Counted from the first letter of the stretch, positions 25,595-34,999 are shown. The stretch is 64,000 nucleotides of DNA from Sedimenticola selenatireducens DSM 17993 (GCF_000428045.1 NZ_ATZE01000007.1:1-64000), one strand, 5' to 3'. Numbers and translations: made by a program. Notes: a model not told the origin generated them from the letters alone.

Positions 25595-26824
25595 TCATTG
25601 ACAGGTTTTGTCGGTAGCAAGCCAGCTCGGAACATTATTTTTCTCCCACCGACTTTCATAGTGGGTCGAAGAGTGATTAAACCAGCCGATATATTTTTCT
25701 TCTACGCCACTCCAATTGGCGGGAAATCTGTTTCCACCCCCGTCCGCAAGAACCACAAGATCCAAATGGACCCGCAGTGAGAATATCGATTGGTAATTTT
25801 CAGGTTTCGGGCTATACCGGTGGGGGTGAGCCGGGGTTGACAGCAGGATCATTCTGCCGAAGGGAATACCGCTGGATGCTATGAATCCAATGTTAGCCCC
25901 ATGGCTATGGGCAACGATATTCAGACAAGCCTTGTTGTTTTTAGTTGCCCAAGTCGCGAGTTCTGTGGCGGCCTGTTTACGCGCATCGTGACTCCAGGTT
26001 CCCGTCCATGCGAAAGGTTTGTTACCAATGTACAGGTCATCGATCTGTACCTCATGTTCCAGGTACTCAAAGAAAGGGTAGCCGTTCCGCCACCAGTTTT
26101 CATCGTTAGCCCAGGTGCCATGAATCACCAAGGTAGAATGCGGGTTTTCTGTTGGATCTGAGCCTGGCTTCTGCTCCTCTGTCAGCTTTTCGAGTGCTGA
26201 GTCTTTTGCTTTGAATCGGGCCAGAAGCGTGGTGGCAAGAAGCGACAATCGCTGGTCCTTTAGCTGCGTCCCGCGCCTGAGCTCTTCCAGGGCTTCCTGT
26301 TCGCCGTCGGTGAGTACGATCAGCAGTGGTGCTGAAGCGATGCGAATGAGCGGGTCTGGATGAACGAACGATATCGCCGCCAATTTTGTGATGTCCTCCA
26401 GGTTTGGCTGCTCGCCTATTTTACTGGCAATGCTTCGCTGCATGTCTATGAGCCGATCGGGGAGTATCCTGTAGACCTCTTGCTGGATATCGATCTCGTC
26501 ACGTATAGCCGTTAGTGCACGCGGGAGTATGTCTTTGTTAAGTTCCGCTACGCCGTAAAGGCGCTCTGTCAGCCCAATGGCTTTCAGGTCACCAGGTGGC
26601 ACCATGTCGTCTTGCCTGATCCCTTCTATTGGACTCAGCAGATTCAGGAGAACCAGGAGGAACGCTGCCTGAGTCTGATCTTCACGGACCCGGATGTCTC
26701 CGTGGTAGCTCTCCAGGTAATGACTTGGATTATCGAGTGTCGGATAGTTGGTGTAATATTGCGCCCCAGCCGGTAGTGCTGAAAGCAAGCCAATCAAATA
26801 AACGAGTAATTTGATTCTGGTCAT
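25595..26824 (-). CDS. Exported alpha/beta hydrolase-like protein with helical-repeat N-terminus
   Basis: Predicted periplasmic or secreted protein of 409 aa. The signal peptide (residues 1-21) ends ALPAGA. The region from about 50 to 215 is helical and may contain HEAT-like repeats (LAAISFVHPDPLIRIASAPLL, LSLLATTLLARFKAKDSALEK, each split across turns). The C-terminal half starts LVIHGTWANDENWW and contains a serine-hydrolase elbow AHSHGAN (about 300), typical of lipase/PGAP1-like alpha/beta hydrolases. A possible catalytic acid is in LVVLADGGG and His in WFNHSSTH. The substrate is unknown. It is monocistronic and leftward. Confidence 0.72.
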   Translation of the reverse strand: MTRIKLLVYLIGLLSALPAGAQYYTNYPTLDNPSHYLESYHGDIRVREDQTQAAFLLVLLNLLSPIEGIRQDDMVPPGDLKAIGLTERLYGVAELNKDILPRALTAIRDEIDIQQEVYRILPDRLIDMQRSIASKIGEQPNLEDITKLAAISFVHPDPLIRIASAPLLIVLTDGEQEALEELRRGTQLKDQRLSLLATTLLARFKAKDSALEKLTEEQKPGSDPTENPHSTLVIHGTWANDENWWRNGYPFFEYLEHEVQIDDLYIGNKPFAWTGTWSHDARKQAATELATWATKNNKACLNIVAHSHGANIGFIASSGIPFGRMILLSTPAHPHRYSPKPENYQSIFSLRVHLDLVVLADGGGNRFPANWSGVEEKYIGWFNHSSTHYESRWEKNNVPSWLATDKTCQ

Positions 26825-27225
26825 TGAGCTCTTCCTTGATCGCTTCTCCGGTTATGGTCGCAATCCCCTCCCGATGCCGAACGCTCCCATCCCCATTAGT
26901 GGTATTGTGGATAAGAGTGATAGCACCGGGCTGATCTTTTTGTTGGATCCTGTAACCGGCTTCCGACTATTTATCCATAGAAAATCAAACCGGTTGCACT
27001 GAATTATAGTTAACATGGCCAGGACTTTTGGTATTGATGTTCGGCAGCGGTTGTCCGGTTCAACACGGAAAACGGGGCAGATTTATTTTCTTGCCTATGC
27101 CTGCCGCTCTACACGGTGTTGTCTTATCGCAATAGATTTCTGGAGAGACCTTCATCGCCCATTGAAATGCTATGGTTACCGGTATCGGACAGATTTGATT
27201 AACCGAACCTGACAGGAGCAAACAG
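26825..27225. other. Intergenic region, no gene supported
   Basis: About 400 bases between two divergent genes. A 65-codon frame at 27015-27212 has no ribosome-binding site and an odd composition, so I do not call it. ACAGGAG lies just before the next start. I see no repeat copy and no RNA gene. Confidence 0.5.
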
Positions 27226-27432
27226 ATGAACGACGACAAGTTCAATATGGATATGCGTAAATTTCTGAAAAAGGTTGGTGTTACCTCGCAACGGGAGATT
27301 GAAAACGCCGTGAATCAGGCCATGAACTCGGGTGCGATCAAGGGTAACGAAAACTTCAAGGTCAAGATGACCCTGGAAATCGCGGAGTTGGGTCTGACCT
27401 GGGTGGTTGATGGTGAAATTGCCCTGGAATAG
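27226..27432 (+). CDS. DUF6494-type small protein
   Basis: Soluble 68-aa protein starting MNDDKFNMDMRKFLKKVGV. It matches the short DUF6494 pattern, with a helical first half (TSQREIENAVNQAM) and a C-terminal beta segment KMTLEIAELGLTWVVDGEIALE split in two. Function is unknown in the family. ACAGGAGCAAACAG precedes the ATG. It is single by position. Confidence 0.78.
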   Translation: MNDDKFNMDMRKFLKKVGVTSQREIENAVNQAMNSGAIKGNENFKVKMTLEIAELGLTWVVDGEIALE

Positions 27433-27595
27433 TCGACAACGACCTGTCACTGTGACCAAGTAGTTTAAACAATTATTTGCTGTTCAATGGCAGCTGGGTG
27501 CGGCATGTGCGAGATTACGCAGGAATCCAGGGCATGGGGTTGGGTTGCGCCTTGCAAACATTCCTCAAAGGGCGCTGGCGCCTTTCGATATGATT

Positions 27596-28309
27596 ATGTG
27601 GTCAAGTAAAACAGGTCGGCGCTCCAAGCCCGGCTGGAAGTATCGAATACGGCGCTGGATCTTCTTGCTCTTGCTGGGTGTTGCATTCCTTGGCGTGCTG
27701 GTGGTATTGCCCTGGCGCTGGATGGCTCCGCCCACCAGCGCCTTCATGCTGGCCGAGCGCTGGCAGTCTGATGGCGAGATTGACTATCGCTGGACCCCGT
27801 TTGAGCGAATCTCTCCGCAACTGGCGATTGCCGTTGTCGCGTCCGAGGACCAGAAATTTCCCGTGCACTATGGCTTTGATCTGGATTCGATCATGGATGC
27901 CTTGTCGTCCAGACAGAAAAGAGTCCGGGGCGCCAGTACCATTAGCCAGCAGGTTGCCAAGAACCTGTATCTTTGGGGAGGCCGCAGCTATTTGCGCAAG
28001 GGGATTGAAGCCTACCTGACGCTGTTGATTGAGAGTCTCTGGCCCAAGCAGCGCATACTGGAGGTCTACCTGAACGTGGCCGAATTTGCTCCCGGTATTT
28101 ACGGGGCCGAGGCGGCGAGCCAGCGCCTGTTTGGCAAACCCGCCAATCGGCTTACACTGCATGAGAGTTCATTGCTGGCAGCGGTGTTGCCGAATCCCAA
28201 GCGCATGCGGGTGACACCGCCATCTGATTACGTAAGCAGTAGAGCACAGGATATTCGCCGGGAAGTGCGCCGCTTGGGTGGCCCGCCTTACCTGACTTTT
28301 TTGCAATAG
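27596..28309 (+). CDS. mtgA: Monofunctional peptidoglycan glycosyltransferase
   Basis: Inner-membrane GT51 enzyme, about 237 aa, that polymerises lipid II into glycan strands. One N-terminal membrane helix (about 18-38) is followed by the transglycosylase domain. Catalytic Glu is in VASEDQKFPVHYG, and other GT51 motifs are GASTISQQVAKNL, RKGIEAYLTLLIE and EVYLNVAEFAPGIYGAEAA. The open frame reaches a TTG at 27545, but ATG 27590 or 27596 gives the usual short cytoplasmic tail. There is no transpeptidase domain, which separates it from class A PBPs. It is probably monocistronic. Confidence 0.94.
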   Translation: MWSSKTGRRSKPGWKYRIRRWIFLLLLGVAFLGVLVVLPWRWMAPPTSAFMLAERWQSDGEIDYRWTPFERISPQLAIAVVASEDQKFPVHYGFDLDSIMDALSSRQKRVRGASTISQQVAKNLYLWGGRSYLRKGIEAYLTLLIESLWPKQRILEVYLNVAEFAPGIYGAEAASQRLFGKPANRLTLHESSLLAAVLPNPKRMRVTPPSDYVSSRAQDIRREVRRLGGPPYLTFLQ

Positions 28310-28439
28310 GTTGGCAGGCCACACGGACAAGGAAAAGAGCGGCAGAGCAATATTTTTGCGAGCGTTTGAATCCAGGTTTCCTATATTTGGTTACATAAGC
28401 CGATCGGATGTGTAAGACCAGCCTGGCAGGAGGTCGCCA

Positions 28440-28838
28440 ATGGACAGATGGTTTTTATTCCTATTACTCACGCTTGTCTTTCCCTTGTACCCAGCCATTG
28501 CGACCGACAGTGCGGTCGGTCGCGCGCATCTTGAGCGAGGCAATTACGTTGCGGCCTACCGGGAGTTCAGGGGGTTGGCGGAGCGTGGATATCCCGTTTA
28601 TCAGAATGTCATCGCCGGGATGCATGCCGAGGGAAAAGGGGTGCCCAGAGACCTGGTTCTGGCACACGTCTGGTACTCGCTCTCGGCAGCCCAGGGGGAT
28701 ACGGAGGGAGTGGCAGGGAAAGAACGGCTGGAAAAAACGTTGACCGATGATCAGTTGATGACATCCAGGCGACTTGCCCGGGAGTATGCCGAAAGGTATC
28801 TCGCACCGTACAGAACAAGCGGTGACTGGCAACTCTGA
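28440..28838 (+). CDS. Exported Sel1-like repeat protein
   Basis: Small protein of 132 aa with a signal peptide (about 1-21). One to two Sel1-like repeats follow (AHLERGNYVAAYREFRGLAE; AGMHAEGKGVPRDLVLAHVW). Sel1/TPR-like repeats form helical scaffolds for protein contacts, here in the periplasm. GGAGG with CAGGAGGTCGCCA lies just before the ATG. No partner is suggested by the neighbours. Confidence 0.8.
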   Translation: MDRWFLFLLLTLVFPLYPAIATDSAVGRAHLERGNYVAAYREFRGLAERGYPVYQNVIAGMHAEGKGVPRDLVLAHVWYSLSAAQGDTEGVAGKERLEKTLTDDQLMTSRRLAREYAERYLAPYRTSGDWQL

Positions 28839-29322
28839 TTATCCAAGTCTGAGCCCGTGGGTTTGTCAAATCCGGGCTGGGCCGGCACCTCTGGACCGGG
28901 CGCGGGGCTGAAAGTGTGGGTCGAAAAACAGGCATATTAACCACAAAATAGTAGGGTTTATTCCGTTGTGCTTTGTTGATATCGGCAATATCTTGTGGAA
29001 TACGCCTCGGCAAATAGCTGCCTTTTTCCAGTGGCAAGTAAGTTGCCCATAGGAATAAAATCGACGCGTGCGCCACTCAGTGGAGCCCCACTCGGGCAAT
29101 ATCCTGTGCTCAAATCCTGCGAACCTCATAGCGTAACCTTAACGGTGGCTTCTGAGAGATATGCTGTTATTCTCTTCCGTACACCACCAGCGCCGCTTCG
29201 CGGGCACCGATGGCGGTGTCACCGGCGTTTGCAACATTGCCTCTGTAGGCAAACTGAGTACACGCATGTTGATGATGGCTACCCGGTAAATTTTTACGCT
29301 TAGGGCGGCTCAATTCAGAAAT
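28839..29322. other. Intergenic region of about 480 bases, no firm gene
   Basis: Several overlapping frames of 60-150 codons exist on the minus strand (28609-29076, 28866-29129, 29167-29352), but none has a ribosome-binding site or a family I recognise. The minus-strand segment ending at 29167 has the most protein-like composition (AYRGNVANAGDTAIGAREAA) and might be a decayed gene end. The rest may be old mobile-element debris. Confidence 0.35.
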
Positions 29323-29733
29323 ATGAAGCGCGAGAACATGATTATACGTCATATTTTTTTCTGGTTTGTGCTTATGCTAGTCGCTATCGGTAATGGTTTG
29401 CTGAGGGAGGCAACCTATGGCAAGCGAGTAACAGAACTGGCTGCTCACCAGATTTCTACCCTGACAGGTATATTATTTACCGGTCTCGCCGTTTGGGTAT
29501 TTTCCCGCATCTGGCCCCTGAAATCGCTGACCCAGGTCTGGATGGTTGGCCTCTCATGGCTGCTTCTCACTCTTATCTTTGAGTTCTCTTTTGGTCACTA
29601 TGTTGCGGGACACTCCTGGGCGAGATTGCTCCAGGACTACAATCTCTTGGCAGGCCGGGTTTGGGTGGTCTTTTTGCTGTGGGTGGCGATTATGCCATAC
29701 ATCTTCTACAAAACAGGGCGAACCCAGGCGTGA
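29323..29733 (+). CDS. Four-helix integral membrane protein, unknown
   Basis: Protein of 136 aa with four predicted membrane helices (about 10-26, 44-62, 72-90 and 112-130). GNGLLREATYG and FEFSFGHYVAGHSWARLLQDYN lie in the loops and look conserved rather than random. I do not recognise a named family. An alternative start is Met6 (29338). The ribosome-binding site is weak for both. It stands alone between two non-coding stretches. Confidence 0.65.
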   Translation: MKRENMIIRHIFFWFVLMLVAIGNGLLREATYGKRVTELAAHQISTLTGILFTGLAVWVFSRIWPLKSLTQVWMVGLSWLLLTLIFEFSFGHYVAGHSWARLLQDYNLLAGRVWVVFLLWVAIMPYIFYKTGRTQA

Positions 29734-30031
29734 CCAATGGATCCCGCTGTTCACCGCGTGCACTGAATGATGCTAATCACTGATCTTGTATAGCCATTCA
29801 GGATTCCTGTTTCCATCCATATAAAAATGTGTTTGTTCGAATTAAATTATCTGATAGTCTTCTTAGGCAGTATGGTTATAAAAATATAAAATAACTACTA
29901 TCTTCCACCTTCACTTTTCCATACACACTACCAAAGCTATCGATCGAAAATAGCTTGGAAAGTAACTCCTGGCCGCCGCACAGGATTGCTTGTGGAAAAG
30001 TGCGGCATAAAAAGTCCAGTGGAGGATAACT
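29734..30031. other. AT-rich intergenic region before the haem protein gene
   Basis: Markedly AT-rich, especially 29820-29930 (AAATTATCTGATAGTC, TATAAAAATATAAAAT), and likely to hold the promoter of the Tll0287-like gene. A GGAGG ribosome-binding site lies at its end. No other gene is seen. Confidence 0.45.
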
Positions 30032-30793
30032 GTGAAGAAAATACTACTGATTTCTTTATCTGTTTTATTGCCTTTGTGTGCGAAAGCTTCAGGTGATATT
30101 GGAATAGCTGCAAAAGGTGGTTTTCCAGAATATTTGTTTCTGGAGAAGGTGAATGAGTCTGAGGCCCATTCAACGGCAGTGATGATATCAAAATCACTTG
30201 CTATTGGCAGACTGGTGATATTTGCCCAGATGGGAAAACTGACTGATCCGACCCTCGGCGATAAAGGCTTCAGTGGCGATGTGTTTGCTGATCAGTGGAA
30301 ATCTGCACTTGAGGCGGAATTTATGGATGCCTCTCCTACGCAACAGCGCATCATTGACAAGCTGATATGGGCCGGAAAGTTGAGTATGGATAATAATCAG
30401 GACCGGCTGAATGTGCAGGGAGTCAAATGGAAACATTTCCTGCCAGCCAAGTGGGCGAGAGAGGCCGGTCTGATGTTTAACTCCAGGACGGGTATTGTAA
30501 CCAAACAGCCTTCCGTCAATTACCGACACCCAAGTAATGCTCCGGATTTAAAGGAAATAGAAGTACTTACCGAGTTTGTGAATGCCGGTACGGAGGCAAA
30601 ACCCAAAGGCGAGTTTGCAATGATGGGAAAGCAGAAGGTCTACCGGTATTTTGATCCGATTAATCTCATGCCACCCTGTTTGGCTTGCCACGGAAAACCG
30701 AAAGGTGAACTCGATATGCTGGGTTTTGAAAAAGACGGATTCGATGCCGGTGATGTGATTGGCCTGATCAGTGTCTCGGTGGCTGTAGAGTAA
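30032..30793 (+). CDS. Periplasmic Tll0287-like c-type haem protein (DUF3365)
   Basis: Exported protein of 253 aa. It starts with a GTG preceded by GGAGGATAACT and has a signal peptide ending at about AKASG (residue 20). The C-terminal part carries the haem-binding CLACH motif (about 226-230), within the PPCLACHGKP context typical of the Tll0287-like/DUF3365 PAS-like fold. Stand-alone members are thought to be redox or gas sensors or electron-transfer proteins. There is no membrane anchor or signalling domain, so it is soluble in the periplasm. The upstream AT-rich promoter suggests regulated expression. The redox partner is unknown. Confidence 0.82.
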   Translation: MKKILLISLSVLLPLCAKASGDIGIAAKGGFPEYLFLEKVNESEAHSTAVMISKSLAIGRLVIFAQMGKLTDPTLGDKGFSGDVFADQWKSALEAEFMDASPTQQRIIDKLIWAGKLSMDNNQDRLNVQGVKWKHFLPAKWAREAGLMFNSRTGIVTKQPSVNYRHPSNAPDLKEIEVLTEFVNAGTEAKPKGEFAMMGKQKVYRYFDPINLMPPCLACHGKPKGELDMLGFEKDGFDAGDVIGLISVSVAVE

Positions 30794-30972
30794 TAGACTA
30801 TCAGCGAACGTTACCGGGTTATCATTTGATGCGGTGCTGTTTACACGTCATTTGATAGCCTGGTAAGTCGAGCCTTCTTGGCGAAGCCCTGTAGGAGTGC
30901 GGAATTACCATGAATTTTCATTACAGCAGCAGACCGTCAGGGTAGTGACGTCCGCCGCTGCAAAATGGAAGT

Positions 30973-31311
30973 TTAACTACCGGCACCGGGTCCCTTGAAT
31001 CCAGCCCGGGCAGTTTTCGCTTTCTCCATTGATAACTTGGCTTCTTGAGTGGTCAATGCCTGGACGGTTTTCAGGTTGGTGACGCCACCAGATGACCCTG
31101 CGATCATCAATCCGGCCAGGACATCAGTCAAACTGTCACCTTCGGCGATGACCAAAAAGTCGTATTCGCCAGTGGTAACATAGTACTGAAGGAGTTTGGC
31201 GCCGACTGATTCCATAAGACCGGCTACAGCTTTCTTTCGATCCTCGGGATTACTAACCATTCCCTTGATCGCCTGGCCGGTGTAGTTGCCTTGTGTGATA
31301 AAAATACTCAT
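30973..31311 (-). CDS. GYD-domain protein
   Basis: Soluble 112-aa protein with a ferredoxin-like GYD domain. It begins MSIFITQGNYTGQAIKGM and contains the family block YYVTTGEYDFLVIAEGD, with its GEYD variant of the name motif. The fold suggests small-molecule sensing or chemistry on aldehydes/keto acids, but no function is established. The C-terminal ~25 residues are Ala/Gly-rich and probably disordered. It lies downstream of the alpha/beta hydrolase on the same strand. Confidence 0.82.
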   Translation of the reverse strand: MSIFITQGNYTGQAIKGMVSNPEDRKKAVAGLMESVGAKLLQYYVTTGEYDFLVIAEGDSLTDVLAGLMIAGSSGGVTNLKTVQALTTQEAKLSMEKAKTARAGFKGPGAGS

Positions 31312-31647
31312 CAGTGTTTCCTTATTCCTAAATGAAAAACTACCGAAAGAGCGGGTTGTTACAGGGTCTCGCCAATCTCATTTACGCTTGGCGTTTCTCT
31401 TGCCGTTCCTGATTCCTGCTGCGCCCTCATATCATCGTCGGTCCGATCAATGTTGTTTAAGTCATTCTCGGTAGATATAGCTGGAGGGGTGTCTGCGTAA
31501 CTAAAGACGGCACTGCAGTGGTTAAACTGTAGTACGAAAGACCGGAATAACAACATTAATAAAAACAGGGTAAGAGTGGATGAACTCTTGGCGTCCCATC
31601 CACCATCCTCTGCCACATCCCGAAGCGTGGGGGTGAACAACAGTAGG

Positions 31648-32514
31648 CTATGGATGGTGTTCTTTTAATGGATCAGGCAGGTGAGCGGTAAGAAAGGTTT
31701 CAAGGCCGCGCATATAGTTATCCCCGCTGACAATAAATCCCGTGTTATGGTCGCCCCTGAGTTCCAGGAAGGTTCGCGGCGGATGTGCCGCTTCATAGAG
31801 TGACTGGCCGTGTCGATAGGGGATGATCTCATCCTCCCGGCTATGTATCACTTGCACCGGACAATGCACTTCAGCCAGATAATTCCGTGTGTTGTATTGC
31901 AGTCGGGAAAGCAATCTGGCCGGCAGCCACCAGTACAACTCGGCCGCCAGTTCCGGTACCGAGATAAAGGCAGACTCCAGAATAAGTGCGCCGGGTTGCA
32001 CGCGTGCAGCGAGCCAGGCTGCCAATGCGCCGCCGAGTGATCGACCGAACAGTACGATTCGATCAGGTGATTCGCCCCGGATGTCCACCAGATGATGCCA
32101 TGCCGCCAGGGCGTCCAACTGGGTTCCCCGCTCGCCGGGTTGTCCCTGGCTTTGTCCATAGCCACGGTAATCAAAGATCAGGACGTTGAGTCCCAGTTGA
32201 TGAAAGATCTGCAATGATTCCAGCCGGTGGGAGATATTACCCGCGTTGCCATGGAAGAACAGCAGGGTTCCGCGCGCGCGCTCGGTGGGAATATACCAGC
32301 CATGCAGGTCCACGCCGTCGTCGGTCAGCAGCCGCACATCTTCATGGATCAGGCCGATATCACGTGGGCTGGCGGTGAGTTCCCGTGATGGCATGCCGGG
32401 CAAATAGAGCAGGCTGGATTGATTGAGATAAACGATGAGCAGTAAGACAGCGTAAATGCCGGCCGCTATCAGTATCACGTTCAACATGGTCCCGGATTTC
32501 CTGGATTGATCCAT
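31648..32514 (-). CDS. Membrane-anchored alpha/beta hydrolase (BEM46/ABHD13-like)
   Basis: Serine hydrolase of 288 aa with one N-terminal membrane helix (about 10-28), then QSSLLYLPGMPSREL, the usual start of the BEM46-like group. The oxyanion motif is FFHGNAGN and the nucleophile is in LFGRSLGGALA (about 165). The acid is in HSREDEIIPY and the base in GDHNTGF. Such proteins are probable esterases or thioesterases acting near the membrane. The substrate is unknown. GYD-domain and aldo/keto reductase genes flank it without operon-like spacing. Confidence 0.87.
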   Translation of the reverse strand: MDQSRKSGTMLNVILIAAGIYAVLLLIVYLNQSSLLYLPGMPSRELTASPRDIGLIHEDVRLLTDDGVDLHGWYIPTERARGTLLFFHGNAGNISHRLESLQIFHQLGLNVLIFDYRGYGQSQGQPGERGTQLDALAAWHHLVDIRGESPDRIVLFGRSLGGALAAWLAARVQPGALILESAFISVPELAAELYWWLPARLLSRLQYNTRNYLAEVHCPVQVIHSREDEIIPYRHGQSLYEAAHPPRTFLELRGDHNTGFIVSGDNYMRGLETFLTAHLPDPLKEHHP

Positions 32515-32768
32515 AAGAGCAGCATAGCGGAATCCTTACCCTGTGTGTGGTCGACGTAGAGAGGCCGGGTTTGTTGGAGGGGGGGCGATTCCAGGAAGTT
32601 TCAAAATAGAGAGGTTGGAGGGTTACAGGAAGTGCCATGGGTAAAACCGGCTGCCATACATGGTTGATAACTGTACCGGGGGCTTTAATATTGCTGTGTG
32701 TTATTTATGGAAATTGATTGACAATATTCGCACGGTTATTTGCAGAGAGAAAAAACAGGGCATCTTCT

Positions 32769-33821
32769 ATGAAATATTCCAGACTGGGCAGCAGTAATCT
32801 TAGGGTATCCCGGGTGTGTCTGGGCACCATGACCTGGGGTACCCGGAACAGTCAGCAAGATGCCAATGCACAGATAGAGTACGCCCTGTCCCAGGGGATC
32901 AACTTTATCGATACGGCGGAGATGTACGCCATACCGCCTACGGCAAAGACCTATGGAACGACAGAAACCCTTATAGGTAACTGGATCGCGGCCAATTCAA
33001 CCCGGCGTGGCGAGTTTGTTCTTGCCAGCAAGATCGCCGGTAACGGCCTGGAATACATCCGCAAGGGCGGCGATATTACCGGTGAGGCGGTCATCGCTTC
33101 GGTGGATGCCTCTTTACGGCGATTGCAGACGGATTATATCGACCTGTACCAACTGCACTGGCCCAATCGCACCTCCCCCCACTTTGCCAAACATCATCCA
33201 GGGATGCTGCGTTTCACGGAAGTGGAGGCAACGGTCCATTCCCTGCAGATGCTGGAGATTTTGCAGGCGCTTGATGCCTGTGTTAAAGCGGGAAAAATCC
33301 GCCACTTTGGACTCTCTGACGATACCCCCTGGGGCATCAATGAGTATATCCGTCTCAGTGAGCAGCATGATCTTGTACGCGTGACTTCGATTCAGAATGA
33401 ATTCAATCTGCTACATACCAAGGACTGGCCCTATCTGATCGAAAACTGCGTGCACGCCGATGTGGCCTACCTGCCCTGGTCACCGCTGGCGGGTGGGGCG
33501 TTGACGGGGAAGTATATTGATGGTGCCCGGCCTCCAGGTACCCGCTGGAGCAAAATGCAGCGTAATGGATTGTTTCGGGATACCGGAGTGAGCAATAGCG
33601 CGATAAAGGCCTATGCTGAAGTGGCGACCCGGCACGGGCTTGTTCCCACCCAGATGGCACTGGCCTGGTGTAATCAGGTGGATGGCGTGACCTCTACTAT
33701 CATCGGTGCCACTTCAATGGATCAGCTGCGGGAAGATATCGCCGCATTTGAACTCTGTTTAAGTGAGGCTGTACTGAATGATATTGCATCGGTCCATCGG
33801 CAGTACCCGGTGCCATTCTGA
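32769..33821 (+). CDS. tas: Aldo/keto reductase, Tas-like
   Basis: NADP(H)-dependent oxidoreductase of 350 aa with a TIM-barrel AKR fold. The start at 32769 gives MKYSRLGSSNLRVSRVCLGTMTWG, the normal N-terminus. The open frame extends to a TTG at 32718 but without support. The catalytic tetrad is visible: Asp and Tyr in FIDTAEMY, Lys in LASKIAG and His in YQLHWPNR. The C-terminal phosphate-binding block is STIIGATSMDQLRED. It probably reduces aldehydes. The physiological substrate of Tas proteins is not settled. Confidence 0.9.
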   Translation: MKYSRLGSSNLRVSRVCLGTMTWGTRNSQQDANAQIEYALSQGINFIDTAEMYAIPPTAKTYGTTETLIGNWIAANSTRRGEFVLASKIAGNGLEYIRKGGDITGEAVIASVDASLRRLQTDYIDLYQLHWPNRTSPHFAKHHPGMLRFTEVEATVHSLQMLEILQALDACVKAGKIRHFGLSDDTPWGINEYIRLSEQHDLVRVTSIQNEFNLLHTKDWPYLIENCVHADVAYLPWSPLAGGALTGKYIDGARPPGTRWSKMQRNGLFRDTGVSNSAIKAYAEVATRHGLVPTQMALAWCNQVDGVTSTIIGATSMDQLREDIAAFELCLSEAVLNDIASVHRQYPVPF

Positions 33822-33937
33822 AAGTGGCCGCATTTCTGCTCCGGCTTGACCTAACTTTTATCCACCAACACAGTTGAAGCCGAATGAGGTGAGACGGGCC
33901 ATATGCACAGCCGTAGTTCTGTTATGGATCAAACCTT

Positions 33938-33992
33938 CCCCTGTATCGGGATCTGCTACTATTGATACCTAAGGCAGATCCCAATACAGGGG
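33938..33992. promoter_or_regulatory. Long inverted repeat upstream of the HDOD gene
   Basis: Arms of 19 bases, CCCCTGTATCGGGATCTGC (33938-33956) and GCAGATCCCAATACAGGGG (33974-33992), pair at 18 of 19 positions around a 17-base spacer. The repeat lies between the aldo/keto reductase stop and the HDOD gene, whose start follows after GATGAGG...CTCTC. It may be a terminator for the upstream gene, an operator or a leader hairpin. No T-run follows. Confidence 0.55.
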
Positions 33993-34014
33993 ATGAGGTA
34001 ATGCGGGTGCTCTC

Positions 34015-34977
34015 ATGAATAGTATCGGGCCTAATAAGCAGCAGTATTCGTCAGCCATCAACAATAAGATCGGTTCATTACCTCTGTTGCCATCCGTCGT
34101 CTCACAACTGCTGGTATTGAGTCCGGATGATGATGACTTTCTTGATCAGGTATATCACCTGGCCAGGCAGGACCCAACCTTTTCCATCAGGCTGGTCCAG
34201 TATGCCGCAAAGACCTGCAAGTCCAGTCAGATGGCGGAGAAGTTCAGTCTTAAACATGCCATAGCCAGACTCGGCTCCCGGCAAATCGCCAGTATCGTCG
34301 CCAGCCTGTCCTTGATGGACTCCTTTGAACCGCGTAATCAGAGTGACCGAAATCTCTGGGTTCACTCAGTACAAGTTGCGGTAATTGCGAAAAAGCTGGT
34401 GGAGGTGATGCCCGATCTGCATCTGGAAAGTGAAATCATCTACCTCGGAGCGCTGTTGCATGATATCGGGCGATTCATCATTTTTCAGGCCGTTCCGGAG
34501 GGTCCTTCCCGTATTGATGAAAATCGCTGGTCGACGCCTGCCGCGCTACTCGATGCTGAGATGAAAACCTGCGGTATCGATCATGTTCGGGTCGGAGCCG
34601 ATGCCTGTGTGCATTGGGAGATACCCAAGGCGATAACTGATATTGTTGCCAATCACCACAACTATAATCTGCCGACTGATGCGTTGGATGAGCGATTGCT
34701 GCGCCTGCGTGTCGATATCATTCAGATCGCGGATTTTTACAGTGTCTATCTGATGAACCAGCCCGTTATGGTACCGGATGAGATTGAACAGGAAGAGGGA
34801 TATGAAGAAAAACAGATTGAAATACTGGCCACAGAGCTTGCTGAAGTGATCTTGTCCACCGGCTCTGTACTGCCGGAAAAATACCGATCAATAATCCCCA
34901 GAACATTGATTGTTCAGCGGAAAAATATACTTGTTGAAACCGGGAAAATCCTGGATGCGTTGGGGCTTCAGGAGTAG
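34015..34977 (+). CDS. HDOD-domain signalling protein
   Basis: Soluble 320-aa protein with an HDOD domain over most of its length. LPLLPSVVSQLLVLSPDDDD opens the domain, and a helical DxPTFSIRLVQYA block follows. The HD-type residues are WVHSVQV, LLHDIGRFI and NHHNYN. Many HDOD proteins lack the HD metal ligands. Here several histidines remain, but activity cannot be judged. HDOD proteins usually act as non-enzymatic signalling platforms. A long inverted repeat precedes it. The YnfA gene follows by 22 bp and may be co-transcribed. Confidence 0.88.
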   Translation: MNSIGPNKQQYSSAINNKIGSLPLLPSVVSQLLVLSPDDDDFLDQVYHLARQDPTFSIRLVQYAAKTCKSSQMAEKFSLKHAIARLGSRQIASIVASLSLMDSFEPRNQSDRNLWVHSVQVAVIAKKLVEVMPDLHLESEIIYLGALLHDIGRFIIFQAVPEGPSRIDENRWSTPAALLDAEMKTCGIDHVRVGADACVHWEIPKAITDIVANHHNYNLPTDALDERLLRLRVDIIQIADFYSVYLMNQPVMVPDEIEQEEGYEEKQIEILATELAEVILSTGSVLPEKYRSIIPRTLIVQRKNILVETGKILDALGLQE

Positions 34978-34999
34978 ACGGCAAACGGTATGATGCGGT

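Noticed and set aside
26870-26930. A short stretch resembling part of 5S rRNA (CCGATGCCGAAC)
   Set aside because: Only about 12 bases match. The paired stems of 5S rRNA and neighbouring 16S/23S genes are absent.
27015-27212. Plus-strand frame of 65 codons
   Set aside because: No ribosome-binding site, Cys/Arg-rich composition and no family.
31359-31640. Minus-strand frame of 93 codons after the alpha/beta hydrolase
   Set aside because: It needs a TTG start without a ribosome-binding site. One hydrophobic stretch is not enough support.
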